A DNA stretch of 46,890 nt. It comes from K189A clade bacterium. Lineage in GTDB: Bacteria; Pseudomonadota; Gammaproteobacteria; Pseudomonadales; Azotimanducaceae. The stretch lies in NCBI GenBank assembly GCA_902528515.1, contig CABZTD010000014.1, forward strand, positions 1-46,890, read 5' to 3'. Below, piece after piece: positions 17,033-25,551 of this stretch (within the stretch, counting starts at the first letter, position 1; each line of letters opens with the position of its first letter). The notes beneath the pieces are model-generated. The model did no database searches, was not told where the DNA came from, and was given only the letters and a program-made list of their open reading frames with translations. Both the position numbers and the translations under genes were made by a program.

Positions 17033-17524
17033 CTATACAAACGATCCGTAGGCGCTACGGAAGTACAGCAAAGGCGCGGATTCGCCTTGAACGCGGACGC
17101 AGTCCTGCACTCTGCCGACCACAATGGTGTGATCCCCGGCGTCGTGCTCGTCCTCGATACTGCATTCAATAAAGGCCAGCACGCCATCCAGTTTAGGCAC
17201 CCCGGTCAGGCCCATCTGCCAGGGGACATTGGCGAATTTATCGACGCCTGACTGAGCCATATCAGCGCAAACCTTCTGCTGATCCTCGCCCAAAATGTTT
17301 ATGCCAAACTGTCCGCTGGCACGAATTTTCGGCCAACTCGACGATGACTTAGCTGGGCTGAACGCCACCAAGGGTGGATCCAGCGACAAAGAAACGAAAG
17401 ACTGAGCAGCAAAACCCACGGGCTGATCGTCGACCAAACCCGTCACCACCACCACGCCTGTGGCAAAATTGCCCATAATTTGGCGATAGGTTGCTGAATC
17501 ATACGCCACAGCTTGCTCACTCAT
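17033..17524 (-). CDS. Flavin reductase family protein
   Basis: 163-residue FMN-binding split-barrel protein like HpaC/HsaB, which reduces flavin with NAD(P)H for a partner monooxygenase. Typical segments are YRQIMGNFATGVVVVT (residues 13-28), GFAAQSFVSLSLDPPLVAF and FGINILGEDQQ. I chose ATG at 17524, with AGGA seven bases upstream; an open frame extends to 17773, but its extra residues look non-coding and lie antisense to the lemA start. It is the first gene of a pair with the nitronate monooxygenase-like gene and divergent from lemA. Confidence 0.9.
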   Translation of the reverse strand: MSEQAVAYDSATYRQIMGNFATGVVVVTGLVDDQPVGFAAQSFVSLSLDPPLVAFSPAKSSSSWPKIRASGQFGINILGEDQQKVCADMAQSGVDKFANVPWQMGLTGVPKLDGVLAFIECSIEDEHDAGDHTIVVGRVQDCVRVQGESAPLLYFRSAYGSFV

Positions 17525-17680
17525 TAAGATTCCTAACTTCCTCGTCAACTGACTATATCTAAGCACTAGGGGTTTCGATATGCCGTGAAAATAGGGCCAG
17601 GATCGGCGATTTTTTACTTTTCGGCGTCGACAACGCATCATGCTGACTCCAGAGCAAACGGGCACCGCCCAGGGTTTTCC

Positions 17681-18271
17681 ATGGAAATGATCATTATTCT
17701 CGTCGTGCTTGCACTGCTCGCTTTTTGGGTCGCACGCATCTACAACCAACTGGTCGAGCTGCAAAATCGCCATGAAAACGGCTTCTCGCAGATCGAGGTT
17801 CAGCTAAAACGGCGCTACGACCTGATTCCCAACCTTGTGGAGACTGCTAAGGCCTATATGAATCATGAACGGGAAACCTTGGAAGCGGTGATAAATGCGC
17901 GCAATGATGCGGTTGCTGGCCTGGCCGCTGCCGCGGGCAAGCCGGGCGATGCCGCAGCCATGAGTGAGCTCGCCGGTGCTGAGGGCATATTGGGCAGCGC
18001 AATGAGCCGATTCAATGTCACCATGGAGGCCTATCCCGATCTCAAGGCCAGCGCCAACATGGCCCAGCTGTCGGAAGAACTCACCAGTACAGAGAACAAG
18101 GTCGCCTTTGCCAGGCAGGCCTTTAACGATCAGGTAACCGAATTCAATACCTATCGCAATTCGTTTCCGCCAGTGCTCTTCGCCAGCACTTTCGGTTTTA
18201 GCAGCGATGCGGCGCTGATGGAATTTGAGGACTCGCAAGAAATTCAGGCAGCCCCCAAGGTTTCTTTTTAA
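17681..18271 (+). CDS. lemA: LemA family protein
   Basis: 196-residue membrane-anchored coiled-coil protein. One N-terminal helix (residues 2-18) is followed by the family signature YNQLVELQNRHENGFSQIEVQLKRRYDLIPNLVETAKAY in pieces (NQLV, the QIEVQLKRRYDLIPNLVE core, and AYMNHERETL). The long helical domain runs to about residue 170 and ends in FNTYRNSFPP, also typical. ATG at 17681 has AGGG seven bases upstream. LemA proteins commonly sit next to M48 proteases, as here (91 bp downstream), and are thought to act with them in envelope stress or quality control. Exact role unknown. Confidence 0.92.
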   Translation: MEMIIILVVLALLAFWVARIYNQLVELQNRHENGFSQIEVQLKRRYDLIPNLVETAKAYMNHERETLEAVINARNDAVAGLAAAAGKPGDAAAMSELAGAEGILGSAMSRFNVTMEAYPDLKASANMAQLSEELTSTENKVAFARQAFNDQVTEFNTYRNSFPPVLFASTFGFSSDAALMEFEDSQEIQAAPKVSF

Positions 18272-18362
18272 GCCGTTTCTACCCCAACCTTTTTTATCCA
18301 AACCGTTTTCTCAACCGCCCGCCTTTTTAGCCAGTCGCTGGGCAACGGGAGTAAGCAAACTC

Positions 18363-20204
18363 GTGAATTTCTTTCAGGCACAAAACAAGGCCCGACATAA
18401 CACCCGACTGCTGACGGCTTTGTTTATTGGAGCCGTCATCTCGCTGGTTTTACTCACCAACCTGCTCGTGTTGGTATTTTTTGTCGACAGCACGCCCGGC
18501 ACGTCCCTGGTGAATCAGGTCGTGAACGCACCCTCCGAAGTGTGGATCTATACCAGCCTTGGCGTAGTCGGACTCATTGCAGTGGCAAGCGGGTTTAAAT
18601 TTCTGGCCTTACAGGGCGGCGGCAAGGCGGTAGCAGAATCCCTCGGCGGGGTGCTGATTCATCAAAATACCCAGGACCCTCAGCAGCGCCAGCTGTTAAA
18701 TGTCGTAGAAGAAATGGCCATCGCGGCAGGTATGCCAGTGCCGCCGGTGTATCTGATTCGGGAAAACAGCATCAATGCCTTCGCCGCGGGATTCGGCATT
18801 CACGATGCGGTGATCGGCATCAACCAAGGCGCCATTGATTTGCTCAACCGCCAAGAACTCCAAGGGGTAGTTGCCCACGAGTTCAGCCACATCTTGAATG
18901 GCGACATGCGCATTAACCTGCGAATTATCGCCCTCCTGAACGGTATATTGATCCTTGGCATCATCGGCGGTGGCCTGATGCGCGGCTCCATGTTTAGTCG
19001 CTCACGAGATCGTGGTGCGCTGATTGCCCTTGGCATTGGTCTGCTGGTCATTGGCTATGGCGGCACCTTTTTTGGCCAACTCATCAAGGCCGCGGTCAGC
19101 CGCCAGCGTGAGTACCTGGCAGACGCCAGTGCTGTGCAGTTTACGCGCTCCACCCAGGGCATCGCCAACGCCCTGAAAAAGATCGGTGCCCATAGCACCG
19201 GATCGCGTATCGAATCGCCGCAAGCCGACGAAAACAGCCACCTGTTTTTTGGCGCGATCCGATCCTTTAGCAGCCTGATGGCGACTCATCCTCCCTTGGA
19301 AGCGCGCATCAAGGCACTGGATCCTAATTGGGTGCCGAGTGCAGACAAAGGCAAAACAATCCCAAGTAGCCTATCCGCCCCCGGTGCATCAGGCTTTACG
19401 GGCGGCGCGACAGGCGGAGCAGTAAGTCAGCTCAGCGGCAGCGCTAACTTGCCTGCGGCCCAGCGCATGATCGAAACGGCGGATGCCAACCTCAACCAGG
19501 CCAGCCACGATACCTTCGAGGCTCGGGCCATGGTCTATGCAATGTTGCTCAGTCACGACAATGCAGTGCGCGGGAATCAAATACAGCTTATCGCGCAGCT
19601 TGCGGAGCCCGGCGTGCCCAAGCTTGTGCCAAATATGTATCGCGAACTCAGCGATCAAGACCATCAGCACAAGCTACTGCACCTTGAACAGGCGATGCCA
19701 ACCCTTAAAGAGATGTCTAAGGCGCAATACCAGCGGTTCTACGACCTCACTGCCAAACTAATTGTCGCAGACAAAGCCGTCGATATTTTCGAGTGGGTGG
19801 TGCATCGCATGATTACCCAAGAGCTTTATGCCCACTTCGTGAAACCCCATCGCAGCAATGGACGGATCACAAGAGCGGGCAAGGTTGCCAAGCAGGCTGG
19901 CTTGATTCTGTCGCTGCTGGCGACAGTTGGAGCCGACAATGGCGACGATCAGATCAGCGCCTATCAGCGAGGCCAAAAAATCTGGGGCGGCAGCGCACCT
20001 ATGGCACGGCTTAAGTATTTTGATCACCAAGCATTGAATCAGGCCTTGGAGAGATTACGCGAGCTAAATGCCGACCTTCAGCAGCGCTTTATCGACGCGT
20101 GCTCTGGCGTCGTAAACGCCGACGGCAAACTCACAAGCCAGGAATTTTCGCTCATCAAGGGTATTGCGGTTACGTTGGGGTGCCCTCTACCGCCCGTAGA
20201 CTGA
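18363..20204 (+). CDS. M48 family metalloprotease with a long C-terminal (TerB-like) domain
   Basis: 613-residue HtpX-like membrane protease. Two N-terminal membrane helices (about residues 18-42 and 60-80) precede the catalytic domain with the zinc motif HEFSH (His172, Glu173, His176) and the third ligand Glu250 in RQREYLADASA. Further helices lie around 190-245. After a Gly/Ala/Ser-rich linker (about 320-370), a C-terminal domain of some 240 residues ends in VVNADGKLTSQEFSLIKGIAVTLGCPLPP, resembling the acidic TerB-like fold. This makes it about twice the size of HtpX. I chose GTG at 18363 (GGGAG about 11 bases upstream); the open frame reaches into lemA but is Pro/Phe-rich and unlikely. 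It follows lemA and probably acts with it. Confidence 0.88.
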   Translation: MNFFQAQNKARHNTRLLTALFIGAVISLVLLTNLLVLVFFVDSTPGTSLVNQVVNAPSEVWIYTSLGVVGLIAVASGFKFLALQGGGKAVAESLGGVLIHQNTQDPQQRQLLNVVEEMAIAAGMPVPPVYLIRENSINAFAAGFGIHDAVIGINQGAIDLLNRQELQGVVAHEFSHILNGDMRINLRIIALLNGILILGIIGGGLMRGSMFSRSRDRGALIALGIGLLVIGYGGTFFGQLIKAAVSRQREYLADASAVQFTRSTQGIANALKKIGAHSTGSRIESPQADENSHLFFGAIRSFSSLMATHPPLEARIKALDPNWVPSADKGKTIPSSLSAPGASGFTGGATGGAVSQLSGSANLPAAQRMIETADANLNQASHDTFEARAMVYAMLLSHDNAVRGNQIQLIAQLAEPGVPKLVPNMYRELSDQDHQHKLLHLEQAMPTLKEMSKAQYQRFYDLTAKLIVADKAVDIFEWVVHRMITQELYAHFVKPHRSNGRITRAGKVAKQAGLILSLLATVGADNGDDQISAYQRGQKIWGGSAPMARLKYFDHQALNQALERLRELNADLQQRFIDACSGVVNADGKLTSQEFSLIKGIAVTLGCPLPPVD

Positions 20205-20268
20205 GCCAAATAAGACAATCGATTGAGCGGCACACCGCGGAACACTAGGTGCCCCACAAGGAATCTGT

Positions 20269-21006
20269 ATGCAAGATCGAGTATTCACCCAGCAAAAGAA
20301 ACATATCGTCGACTTTGCGTTTAACGAGGACGTGGTTGACGTATTTCCAGACATGATCCGCCGCTCGGTGCCGGGGTACGAGTTGATCATTCCCATGGGC
20401 GGTCTGATGGCGGCGCGGCATATGGGCAAATCAGGTACCGCCTTCGATTTGGGTTGTTCCTTGGGGGCAAGTTCATTGGCCCTGCTTTCCCAATGCGATA
20501 GTCCGCGGGTGCGCGTGATCGGGGTCGATTCTTCTGCGGCCATGATCGCCCAAGCCAAGCGCACTATCGACGATCCTCGTATCAGTTTCTGCTGCGAGGA
20601 TCTGCTGACCAGTGATGTCAGCGGTGCCAGCGTGGTGATGCTCAATTTTGTGGTGCAGTTCCTGGACCCGGAGCATCGCCTGACCTTACTTACTCGTATC
20701 GCTCAGCAAATGAACCCCGATGGGCTTCTGATTTTGTCGGAGAAAGTGCGAAACGCCGATCCGTTGTTGCAAACATTTTACGACTCCACCCATTTGGCCT
20801 GGAAGCGTGCCAACGGCTACAGCGAACTGGAGGTCAGCCAGAAACGGCAGGCGCTCGAAAACGTCATGCGGGTGGAAACCTGCGAGAGCCATGTTGAACG
20901 CCTGAGCGAGGCGGGCTTTAATGATGTGGTTCGGTGGTTTCACTGTATGAACTGGGTCTCATTCGCGGCCTCGCCCACCAAGGTGTTATATGACCCAAGC
21001 GAGTGA
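20269..21006 (+). CDS. cmoA: Carboxy-S-adenosyl-L-methionine synthase CmoA
   Basis: 245-residue class I methyltransferase-fold enzyme converting SAM and prephenate to carboxy-SAM, the donor for the cmo5U34 tRNA modification. The N terminus DRVFTQQKKHIVDFAFNEDV, followed by DMIRRSVPGYELII, is characteristic; the SAM site is FDLGCSLGASS (about residues 63-73) and VIGVDSSAAMIAQA. ATG with AGGAAT upstream. The last 17 bp overlap the start of cmoB, so the two are translationally coupled. This gammaproteobacterial pair fixes the broad lineage of the window. Confidence 0.96.
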   Translation: MQDRVFTQQKKHIVDFAFNEDVVDVFPDMIRRSVPGYELIIPMGGLMAARHMGKSGTAFDLGCSLGASSLALLSQCDSPRVRVIGVDSSAAMIAQAKRTIDDPRISFCCEDLLTSDVSGASVVMLNFVVQFLDPEHRLTLLTRIAQQMNPDGLLILSEKVRNADPLLQTFYDSTHLAWKRANGYSELEVSQKRQALENVMRVETCESHVERLSEAGFNDVVRWFHCMNWVSFAASPTKVLYDPSE

Positions 21007-21922
21007 TTGGCCGAACTGGCTTGCGGGCTGGCCCCTAGATCAGGCTCGCTTGCGCTTTAGCCCTGAGCATCATGGCGACTTTGAGCGCTGGCAGGCGGCG
21101 GTGGAGTGCATGCCGCCACTTGCCCTCACCGATCTGAATTTGAGCCAAGGCGCTGTAGGGGGCTCCATAACCGCAAGCCCTGACGAGATCGATGCCTTGG
21201 AGGCCTCACTGCAAAAGCTGCATCCCTGGCGCAAGGGTCCCTTTCAATTGGGGCCCATTTACATCGATACCGAGTGGCGGTCCGATTGGAAATGGGATCG
21301 CCTTGCACCGGCCATGGGCGACCTCAGCGGCCAACGCATTCTGGACATTGGGAGCGGCAACGGATATTTCGGCTGGCGTCTGTTGGGCGCTGGCGCGGCA
21401 GCGGTCGTGGGCATCGATCCGACTCTACTGTTCTGCATGCAGCATCGTGCAATTCAGCGCCTTTTTGAACACCCTAGTCATTGGGTGCTGCCCCTGGGCA
21501 TTGAGGAGATACCCGCCACCACAACGTTCAATTGGGTGCTTTCCATGGGAGTGCTGTATCACCGCAGAGACCCAATGGAACATATTAGGCAGATGTTTGC
21601 GCTGACGGAACCGACAGGGCAGTGTGTGATGGAGACCTTGATCGTGAATGCAGATCAAAGCCTGTATCCCAAGGGGCGCTATGCGCGCATGCGCAACATT
21701 GGCGTCATACCGAATCTGGATGATCTGATGCGCTGGATGGGCAAGGCTGGCTATCGGGATATACAGGTTATAAGTGTCAGCGCGACAACGCTTAAAGAGC
21801 AGCGCGCGACTGCATGGATGCGCTTTGAGTCGCTGGACAAAGCACTAAACCCTGAAAACGCCTCCCTGACCGTAGAAGGTCTGCCCGCGCCTTTGCGAGC
21901 AATATTAGTCGGGACACGCTAG
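20990..21922 (+). CDS. cmoB: tRNA U34 carboxymethyltransferase CmoB
   Basis: 310-residue enzyme that moves the carboxymethyl group from carboxy-SAM to 5-hydroxyuridine at tRNA position 34. Seen: LHPWRKGPF (residues 78-86), IDTEWRSDWKW (92-102), the SAM-type motif ILDIGSGNGYFG (117-128), GIDPTLLFCMQ and VLYHRRDPMEHI, all typical of CmoB. ATG at 20990 lies inside the end of cmoA. Length is slightly below the E. coli protein, mainly at the N terminus. Together with CmoA it completes wobble uridine modification. Confidence 0.96.
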   Translation: MTQASDWPNWLAGWPLDQARLRFSPEHHGDFERWQAAVECMPPLALTDLNLSQGAVGGSITASPDEIDALEASLQKLHPWRKGPFQLGPIYIDTEWRSDWKWDRLAPAMGDLSGQRILDIGSGNGYFGWRLLGAGAAAVVGIDPTLLFCMQHRAIQRLFEHPSHWVLPLGIEEIPATTTFNWVLSMGVLYHRRDPMEHIRQMFALTEPTGQCVMETLIVNADQSLYPKGRYARMRNIGVIPNLDDLMRWMGKAGYRDIQVISVSATTLKEQRATAWMRFESLDKALNPENASLTVEGLPAPLRAILVGTR

Positions 21923-22001
21923 GCCATTGCCCTTTCGGTACCCCTGGCTTGCTCTATACTTTGCCGTCAACATTCACCTGGCGCGTTATCTGGGACAGAC
22001 C

Positions 22002-22376
22002 ATGCTCGGCATACCCACTTTAGAATTCCGCTTTCGCGGCAAGGCTAGCCTGCTGCTGGACATCTATTACTGCTTTATCGACCAGGGCAGCCCAGCCCTG
22101 CATCCCACACAAATAGCCAAGTACACAGGTATCAGTTTTGCCGAAGTGGCTCGGCGTCTGGACGCTACACCAGAGCTGTTCGTGAAACTGCCGACCCGTG
22201 CAGGCGACGTGACTCGATATCGCATTACCTCTAGTACCGCCGCACGTTCTGCTGAGGAGGTCGAAGCCCTCGTGCAGCAAAATGTGAAGCGCGAATCGCT
22301 GCTGTTTTATGCCGTTGGCGCCATGGTCTTCTTGGCGTTACTGGTCGTCGTGTTGACCATCGTGCCGAATGTCTAG
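22002..22376 (+). CDS. Small tail-anchored protein with a helix-turn-helix-like N-terminal domain
   Basis: 124 residues from ATG at 22002, which has GGGA about eight bases upstream; the frame extends to a TTG at 21927 but without a ribosome site. I do not recognise the family. The N-terminal 80 residues contain HPTQIAKYTGISFAEVARRLDATPELFVKL, cut here as HPTQIAKYTGISFAEVARRL plus DATPELFVKL, which looks like a winged helix (QIAKYTGIS-FAEVARRL). A short charged linker leads to one C-terminal membrane helix (about 99-121, LLFYAVGAMVFLALLVVVL) and no signal peptide, so it would be anchored by its tail with the domain in the cytoplasm. It follows cmoB by 79 bp and precedes an acyl-CoA dehydrogenase. 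Confidence 0.7.
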   Translation: MLGIPTLEFRFRGKASLLLDIYYCFIDQGSPALHPTQIAKYTGISFAEVARRLDATPELFVKLPTRAGDVTRYRITSSTAARSAEEVEALVQQNVKRESLLFYAVGAMVFLALLVVVLTIVPNV

Positions 22377-22412
22377 GGCCTGCTATACAAGGCCTGTTTT
22401 TAAGGAAATACC

Positions 22413-23507
22413 ATGCCCGAACAACTTAGCTCCCAGCTGATTGAACTGCGCGAGCGCTGCGCTGCCTTTGCCAAGGATCATATGTTGCCCCTGGCTGACG
22501 GTGATCGAGCCTCGGCGGCGGTGCGAGTGCGCGAAGCGTCCAAGGCAGCGGGCCTGTTTACCATGACCCAGCCCGCCCACGCGGCGGGACAACTCGCATT
22601 GTGCGTTGCGCGCGAGACCCTGGCTGCCGCGAATCCACCTGCGCTCGACGCGGTATTTGGGCCGGGGGCTGGGGTTTTGGGTAGCGTTGAAGAGCCTCTC
22701 GCATCGAGCCACCTGGCACCTCTGCTGGCCGGGGAGAAGCGGGGCAGTTTCGGCTTTACCGAACCTGACGACGCTGAACCGACCGCGGGCATCATCGACG
22801 GTGACGCTTTGACCATTAACGGGCAAAAATCCTATGTCACGGGTGGTGCTGATGCCGACTTTATTAATGCTCTGGTCCGTATTAAAGGCCACGGCCCATC
22901 GATGGTGGTGATCGATACCGATACCCAAGGCGTCATTTTAGAAAAACGCTTTAACTCCCTGGACGGCAGCCACCATGCTGCTTTTCGTTTCGACAATGTC
23001 CAGGTGCCGGTAAGTCACGTGATTGGCGAGCCGGGCCAGGGCCTGCCTAAGGCTTTGCGACAGATCGGCGATGTGCGCCTGCTATTTGCGGCGCAAGCCT
23101 GCGGCTACCTGATTTGGATCATGGACCTTCTGCAGTCTCATCTGCAAAGCCCGGACAAAGACGGTGCGCCTCGCGGCAATAAGGATGTGGTGCGATGGCA
23201 CTACGCCGACCTGCGCATAAAAGCCTTTGCCGCGCGCAGTATGCTGTATCGCACCGCGCGACTGGCCGATGCCGGCGAGAACATTGTGAACGAAGGCATG
23301 GCCTGCAAGGTTTTTGCTACCGAGTGCATTGGCGAGGCCGTAGATACAGCCATTCAATTAGTCGGTGGCGGTGCCCTCGTTGATGATCATCCGTTGGCGC
23401 TGCTATACAAAAAGGTACGCGCTTGGCGACTGGCGGAAGGCGCCAGCGATGTTCTGCGACTCAACATTGGACGCGGCATACTAGAGCTGGGCAAGGGCCG
23501 GATTTAG
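22413..23507 (+). CDS. Acyl-CoA dehydrogenase family protein
   Basis: 364-residue flavoprotein of the acyl-CoA dehydrogenase fold. The FAD/substrate segment FGFTEPDDAEPTAGI (about residues 111-125) and NGQKSYVTGGADAD are present. The C-terminal segment AEGASDVLRLNIGRGI holds Glu342 at the position of the MCAD-type catalytic base, while the LCAD-type position is Val (GDVRL). The N-terminal helical domain is shorter than usual. ATG has AAGGAAATACC upstream. Substrate unknown; it is more divergent than the broken homologue at 8242. It lies 36 bp after the tail-anchored protein gene and may be in the cmoAB transcript. Confidence 0.85.
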   Translation: MPEQLSSQLIELRERCAAFAKDHMLPLADGDRASAAVRVREASKAAGLFTMTQPAHAAGQLALCVARETLAAANPPALDAVFGPGAGVLGSVEEPLASSHLAPLLAGEKRGSFGFTEPDDAEPTAGIIDGDALTINGQKSYVTGGADADFINALVRIKGHGPSMVVIDTDTQGVILEKRFNSLDGSHHAAFRFDNVQVPVSHVIGEPGQGLPKALRQIGDVRLLFAAQACGYLIWIMDLLQSHLQSPDKDGAPRGNKDVVRWHYADLRIKAFAARSMLYRTARLADAGENIVNEGMACKVFATECIGEAVDTAIQLVGGGALVDDHPLALLYKKVRAWRLAEGASDVLRLNIGRGILELGKGRI

Positions 23508-23600
23508 CATGATCAAACTCCGGACTTTGTCGCCTTTTAAATCCCGTCAATGAACCGTTTGATTTGTTGCCGTAACCTTTGCCACTGTCCAAACCGTTAG

Positions 23601-23654
23601 CCTAACTTTTACCTAAACAACGACCTAAACTAAGCCCTTAACTAACACCTTAAC
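23601..23654. repeat. Five tandem 12-bp degenerate repeats (CCTWAAC-N5)
   Basis: Copies of CCTAAC/CCTAAAC/CCTTAAC begin at 23601, 23612, 23624, 23636 and 23648, that is every 11-12 bases, separated by variable five-base spacers. The array ends 46 bp before the lipoprotein start. The regular phase, close to one helical turn, fits an array of protein-binding half-sites or a simple-sequence expansion. Confidence 0.7.
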
Positions 23655-23700
23655 GACTAATATGAACACCACTCTAACGACTGCCAGAGCGAGATTTGCG

Positions 23701-24021
23701 ATGAAAAACCATAAGACTTACCTCACATTCTCAACACTGTTGCTTGCCTTTGGCCTTTCGGGCTGCACCTACGTCTCACTGACCGAGGCTGGTGCCCAGG
23801 TAGCGCAAAGTAACGCCCAGGCCATGACCAATTGCACCTTAGTCGGTGATGTATCGAGCCAAACCAAGGATACGGTTATTCTTGATCGCAACACGGGCAA
23901 GGTGAAAGAAGAGCTGATCGTCCTAGCGCGCAATCGGGCAGCGGACCTGGGTGCGACTGACCTAGTCGAAACTGGCGTCGAAGGCGGCTCTGCAACCTTT
24001 AAGGCCTATCGCTGCGATTAG
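23701..24021 (+). CDS. DUF4156 lipoprotein
   Basis: 106-residue lipoprotein. The signal peptide has Lys residues (MKNHKTYL), a hydrophobic core and lipobox LSGC with the lipidated Cys at residue 21. The mature part matches the DUF4156 pattern: LTEAGAQV, NCTLVGDV, ELIVLARNRAADLGATDLV and a final YRC motif whose two Cys (NC and RC) probably form a disulfide. I chose ATG at 23701 since it gives a compact signal peptide; an in-frame ATG at 23662 would add 13 residues without a ribosome site. The stop overlaps that of the convergent Smr gene by two bases. Function unknown. Confidence 0.85.
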   Translation: MKNHKTYLTFSTLLLAFGLSGCTYVSLTEAGAQVAQSNAQAMTNCTLVGDVSSQTKDTVILDRNTGKVKEELIVLARNRAADLGATDLVETGVEGGSATFKAYRCD

Positions 24022-24665
24022 TCGGTCTCTCCCATGAGATCGCTTTTTTGCCCAAACCGCTCGCGGTTTTCCTCGCGACTGGCCGCAGATTTTTTGATCA
24101 GAGCGTAAACCGAGCCGACACCACCGCGATTACGTTGGGCGGAAGAGTAGGCCAGAACCAGCGGGTGCTGGGCTAGCCAATGTGCCACATAGCTTTTGAG
24201 CTTGGCAGGGGTCGCGCTACGCAGCCCCTTACCGTGGCTGATCAGCACACAGCGCCAGTTGTTGGTGTGGGCTTGGTTAATCAGCTGGTAGACATCACTG
24301 CGGGCCTCTTTCACCGTGCGGTGATGTAGATCCAGTTCTCGCGCGATGTCGTAGCCGCCCTTGCGCAGTTTGTCGAATACCGCCAGCTGGATACCGTCCT
24401 GACGCCACTCCAGCACTTCCAGCGGGTCACGGGCTTTCACTTCGCCAAGGGTCAGAAAGTTAGAAGCGTCTTCTTCGCTTTGAAATTCTTCCGCTGCGCG
24501 ACGCCGCGCTTCGGCATCGTCAGCACTCAGGCGCTGTGGTGGTGCGAAGGTTTGTTTGCCCTTACTCAGAGGCTGAACATCCTGCATCGCTGTGGCAAAA
24601 TCATCGTCGCTGCCGTCGGACGACATGCCGCCATCTCGTTGGTTGTTGTCAGGATTGCGCTGCAT
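24018..24665 (-). CDS. Smr-domain protein (SmrA/YdaL-like)
   Basis: 215-residue protein with a Smr domain (about residues 100-185) preceded by a charged, Asp/Glu/Gln-rich N-terminal tail. The domain begins ARELDLHHRTVKEARSDVYQL, giving the LDLHH and aligned helix, and has the second motif VLISHGKGLRS. Smr domains are nicking endonucleases or RNases; the stand-alone gammaproteobacterial type (YdaL/SmrA/SmrB) is close. SmrB in E. coli cleaves mRNA at collided ribosomes, but this one has the N-terminal look of SmrA. ATG has GGAAGA upstream. Its 3' end overlaps the lipoprotein gene by four bases. Confidence 0.9.
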   Translation of the reverse strand: MQRNPDNNQRDGGMSSDGSDDDFATAMQDVQPLSKGKQTFAPPQRLSADDAEARRRAAEEFQSEEDASNFLTLGEVKARDPLEVLEWRQDGIQLAVFDKLRKGGYDIARELDLHHRTVKEARSDVYQLINQAHTNNWRCVLISHGKGLRSATPAKLKSYVAHWLAQHPLVLAYSSAQRNRGGVGSVYALIKKSAASREENRERFGQKSDLMGETD

Positions 24666-24732
24666 GTCAGTCTTCCGGATTTTCCTTCTGCCCTGCCTTG
24701 AGCTTCTCGCGACGAGTCTATAGGCAATTTTT

Positions 24733-25530
24733 CTAGTTTCTGTCGGCTACAATCTCAATACTGGGAAATCGATCCGATCGGGTCCCCGCTTTGGGTCGGT
24801 TGTCCTGGCGATGATAGGTAAAAACCGTGGACAATTTTACCGTATCAGACTCGTTGCGACCCGCCGCATGCAGCAGTCGGCAGTGGAATAACAGCACGTC
24901 CCCGGCCCGCAGCTCGACTACCTCGGCTTTTTGTATCAGGTCCTGATTCTCGACCAGTTCCGGTCGCAAAAACAAATGTTCATCCAGCCGCTGGTTCGCA
25001 AAGTCCAGTCTGTGGGTGCCGGGAATGACCCAAAGCGCTCCGTTTTGCTGGGTTTCTTGGCCCAGTGCGAACCAAGCGGAAATCAGCTCGGGACGCTCAT
25101 AAGACCAATACCGCACATCTTGATGCCACAGCGTCGCGCTGGAAAATCCAGGATGCTTAGTCATGATGCAATTATGATGACATTGAGAAAGACAGACCGA
25201 GCCTGCCAAGAACCGGCCCAGTACTTGGGTGACCTGAGGATGGATTGCCAGCGCCTTGAACTCGGCAGAACGAGCGTAGGCCTGTAGTAAACGTCGCGGG
25301 GTTTTGCCGCCGGGTGCTGATCGGTCTATCGGTGCACCGGGGTAACCAACATCTGCTTCAAATTCTGCAGGTCCCACCAGGGGCTCAATGGCTGAGCGAA
25401 TTTGCTCAACCAGACCCGTTCTGTCCGCCTGGCCAATAACATTGGGCAGCACCACGTACCCCTGCTCGGCAAATTCAGCCTGCAGCTGGTCGAGCTGATC
25501 GTCACTGAGATTGATTGGTTGCGAGGCCAT
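24733..25530 (-). CDS. Phytanoyl-CoA dioxygenase (PhyH) family protein
   Basis: 265-residue Fe(II)/2-oxoglutarate dioxygenase fold. The metal triad is visible: His136 and Asp138 in TLWHQDVRYW and His221 in LLHAAGRN; Arg225 is in place to bind 2-oxoglutarate. FAEQGYVVLPNV at 20-31 and LWVIPGTHR at 167-174 are also typical of the PhyH family. Such enzymes hydroxylate acyl-CoAs, amino acids (ectoine) or quorum molecules; the substrate is unknown. The start ATG has AAGG close upstream. It follows, 21 bp on, the small protein gene at 25818 and likely shares its transcript. Confidence 0.9.
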   Translation of the reverse strand: MASQPINLSDDQLDQLQAEFAEQGYVVLPNVIGQADRTGLVEQIRSAIEPLVGPAEFEADVGYPGAPIDRSAPGGKTPRRLLQAYARSAEFKALAIHPQVTQVLGRFLAGSVCLSQCHHNCIMTKHPGFSSATLWHQDVRYWSYERPELISAWFALGQETQQNGALWVIPGTHRLDFANQRLDEHLFLRPELVENQDLIQKAEVVELRAGDVLLFHCRLLHAAGRNESDTVKLSTVFTYHRQDNRPKAGTRSDRFPSIEIVADRN

Positions 25531-25551
25531 TGCCTTGGATACGTGCAGAAA

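Noticed and set aside
17525-17773. 83-residue N-terminal extension of the flavin reductase
   Set aside because: It would run through the divergent promoter and the lemA start; ATG at 17524 has a good ribosome site and matches family length.
18225-18362. N-terminal extension of the M48 protease into lemA
   Set aside because: Pro/Phe-rich residues unlike the family, and overlap with the end of lemA; GTG at 18363 starts just before the first membrane helix.
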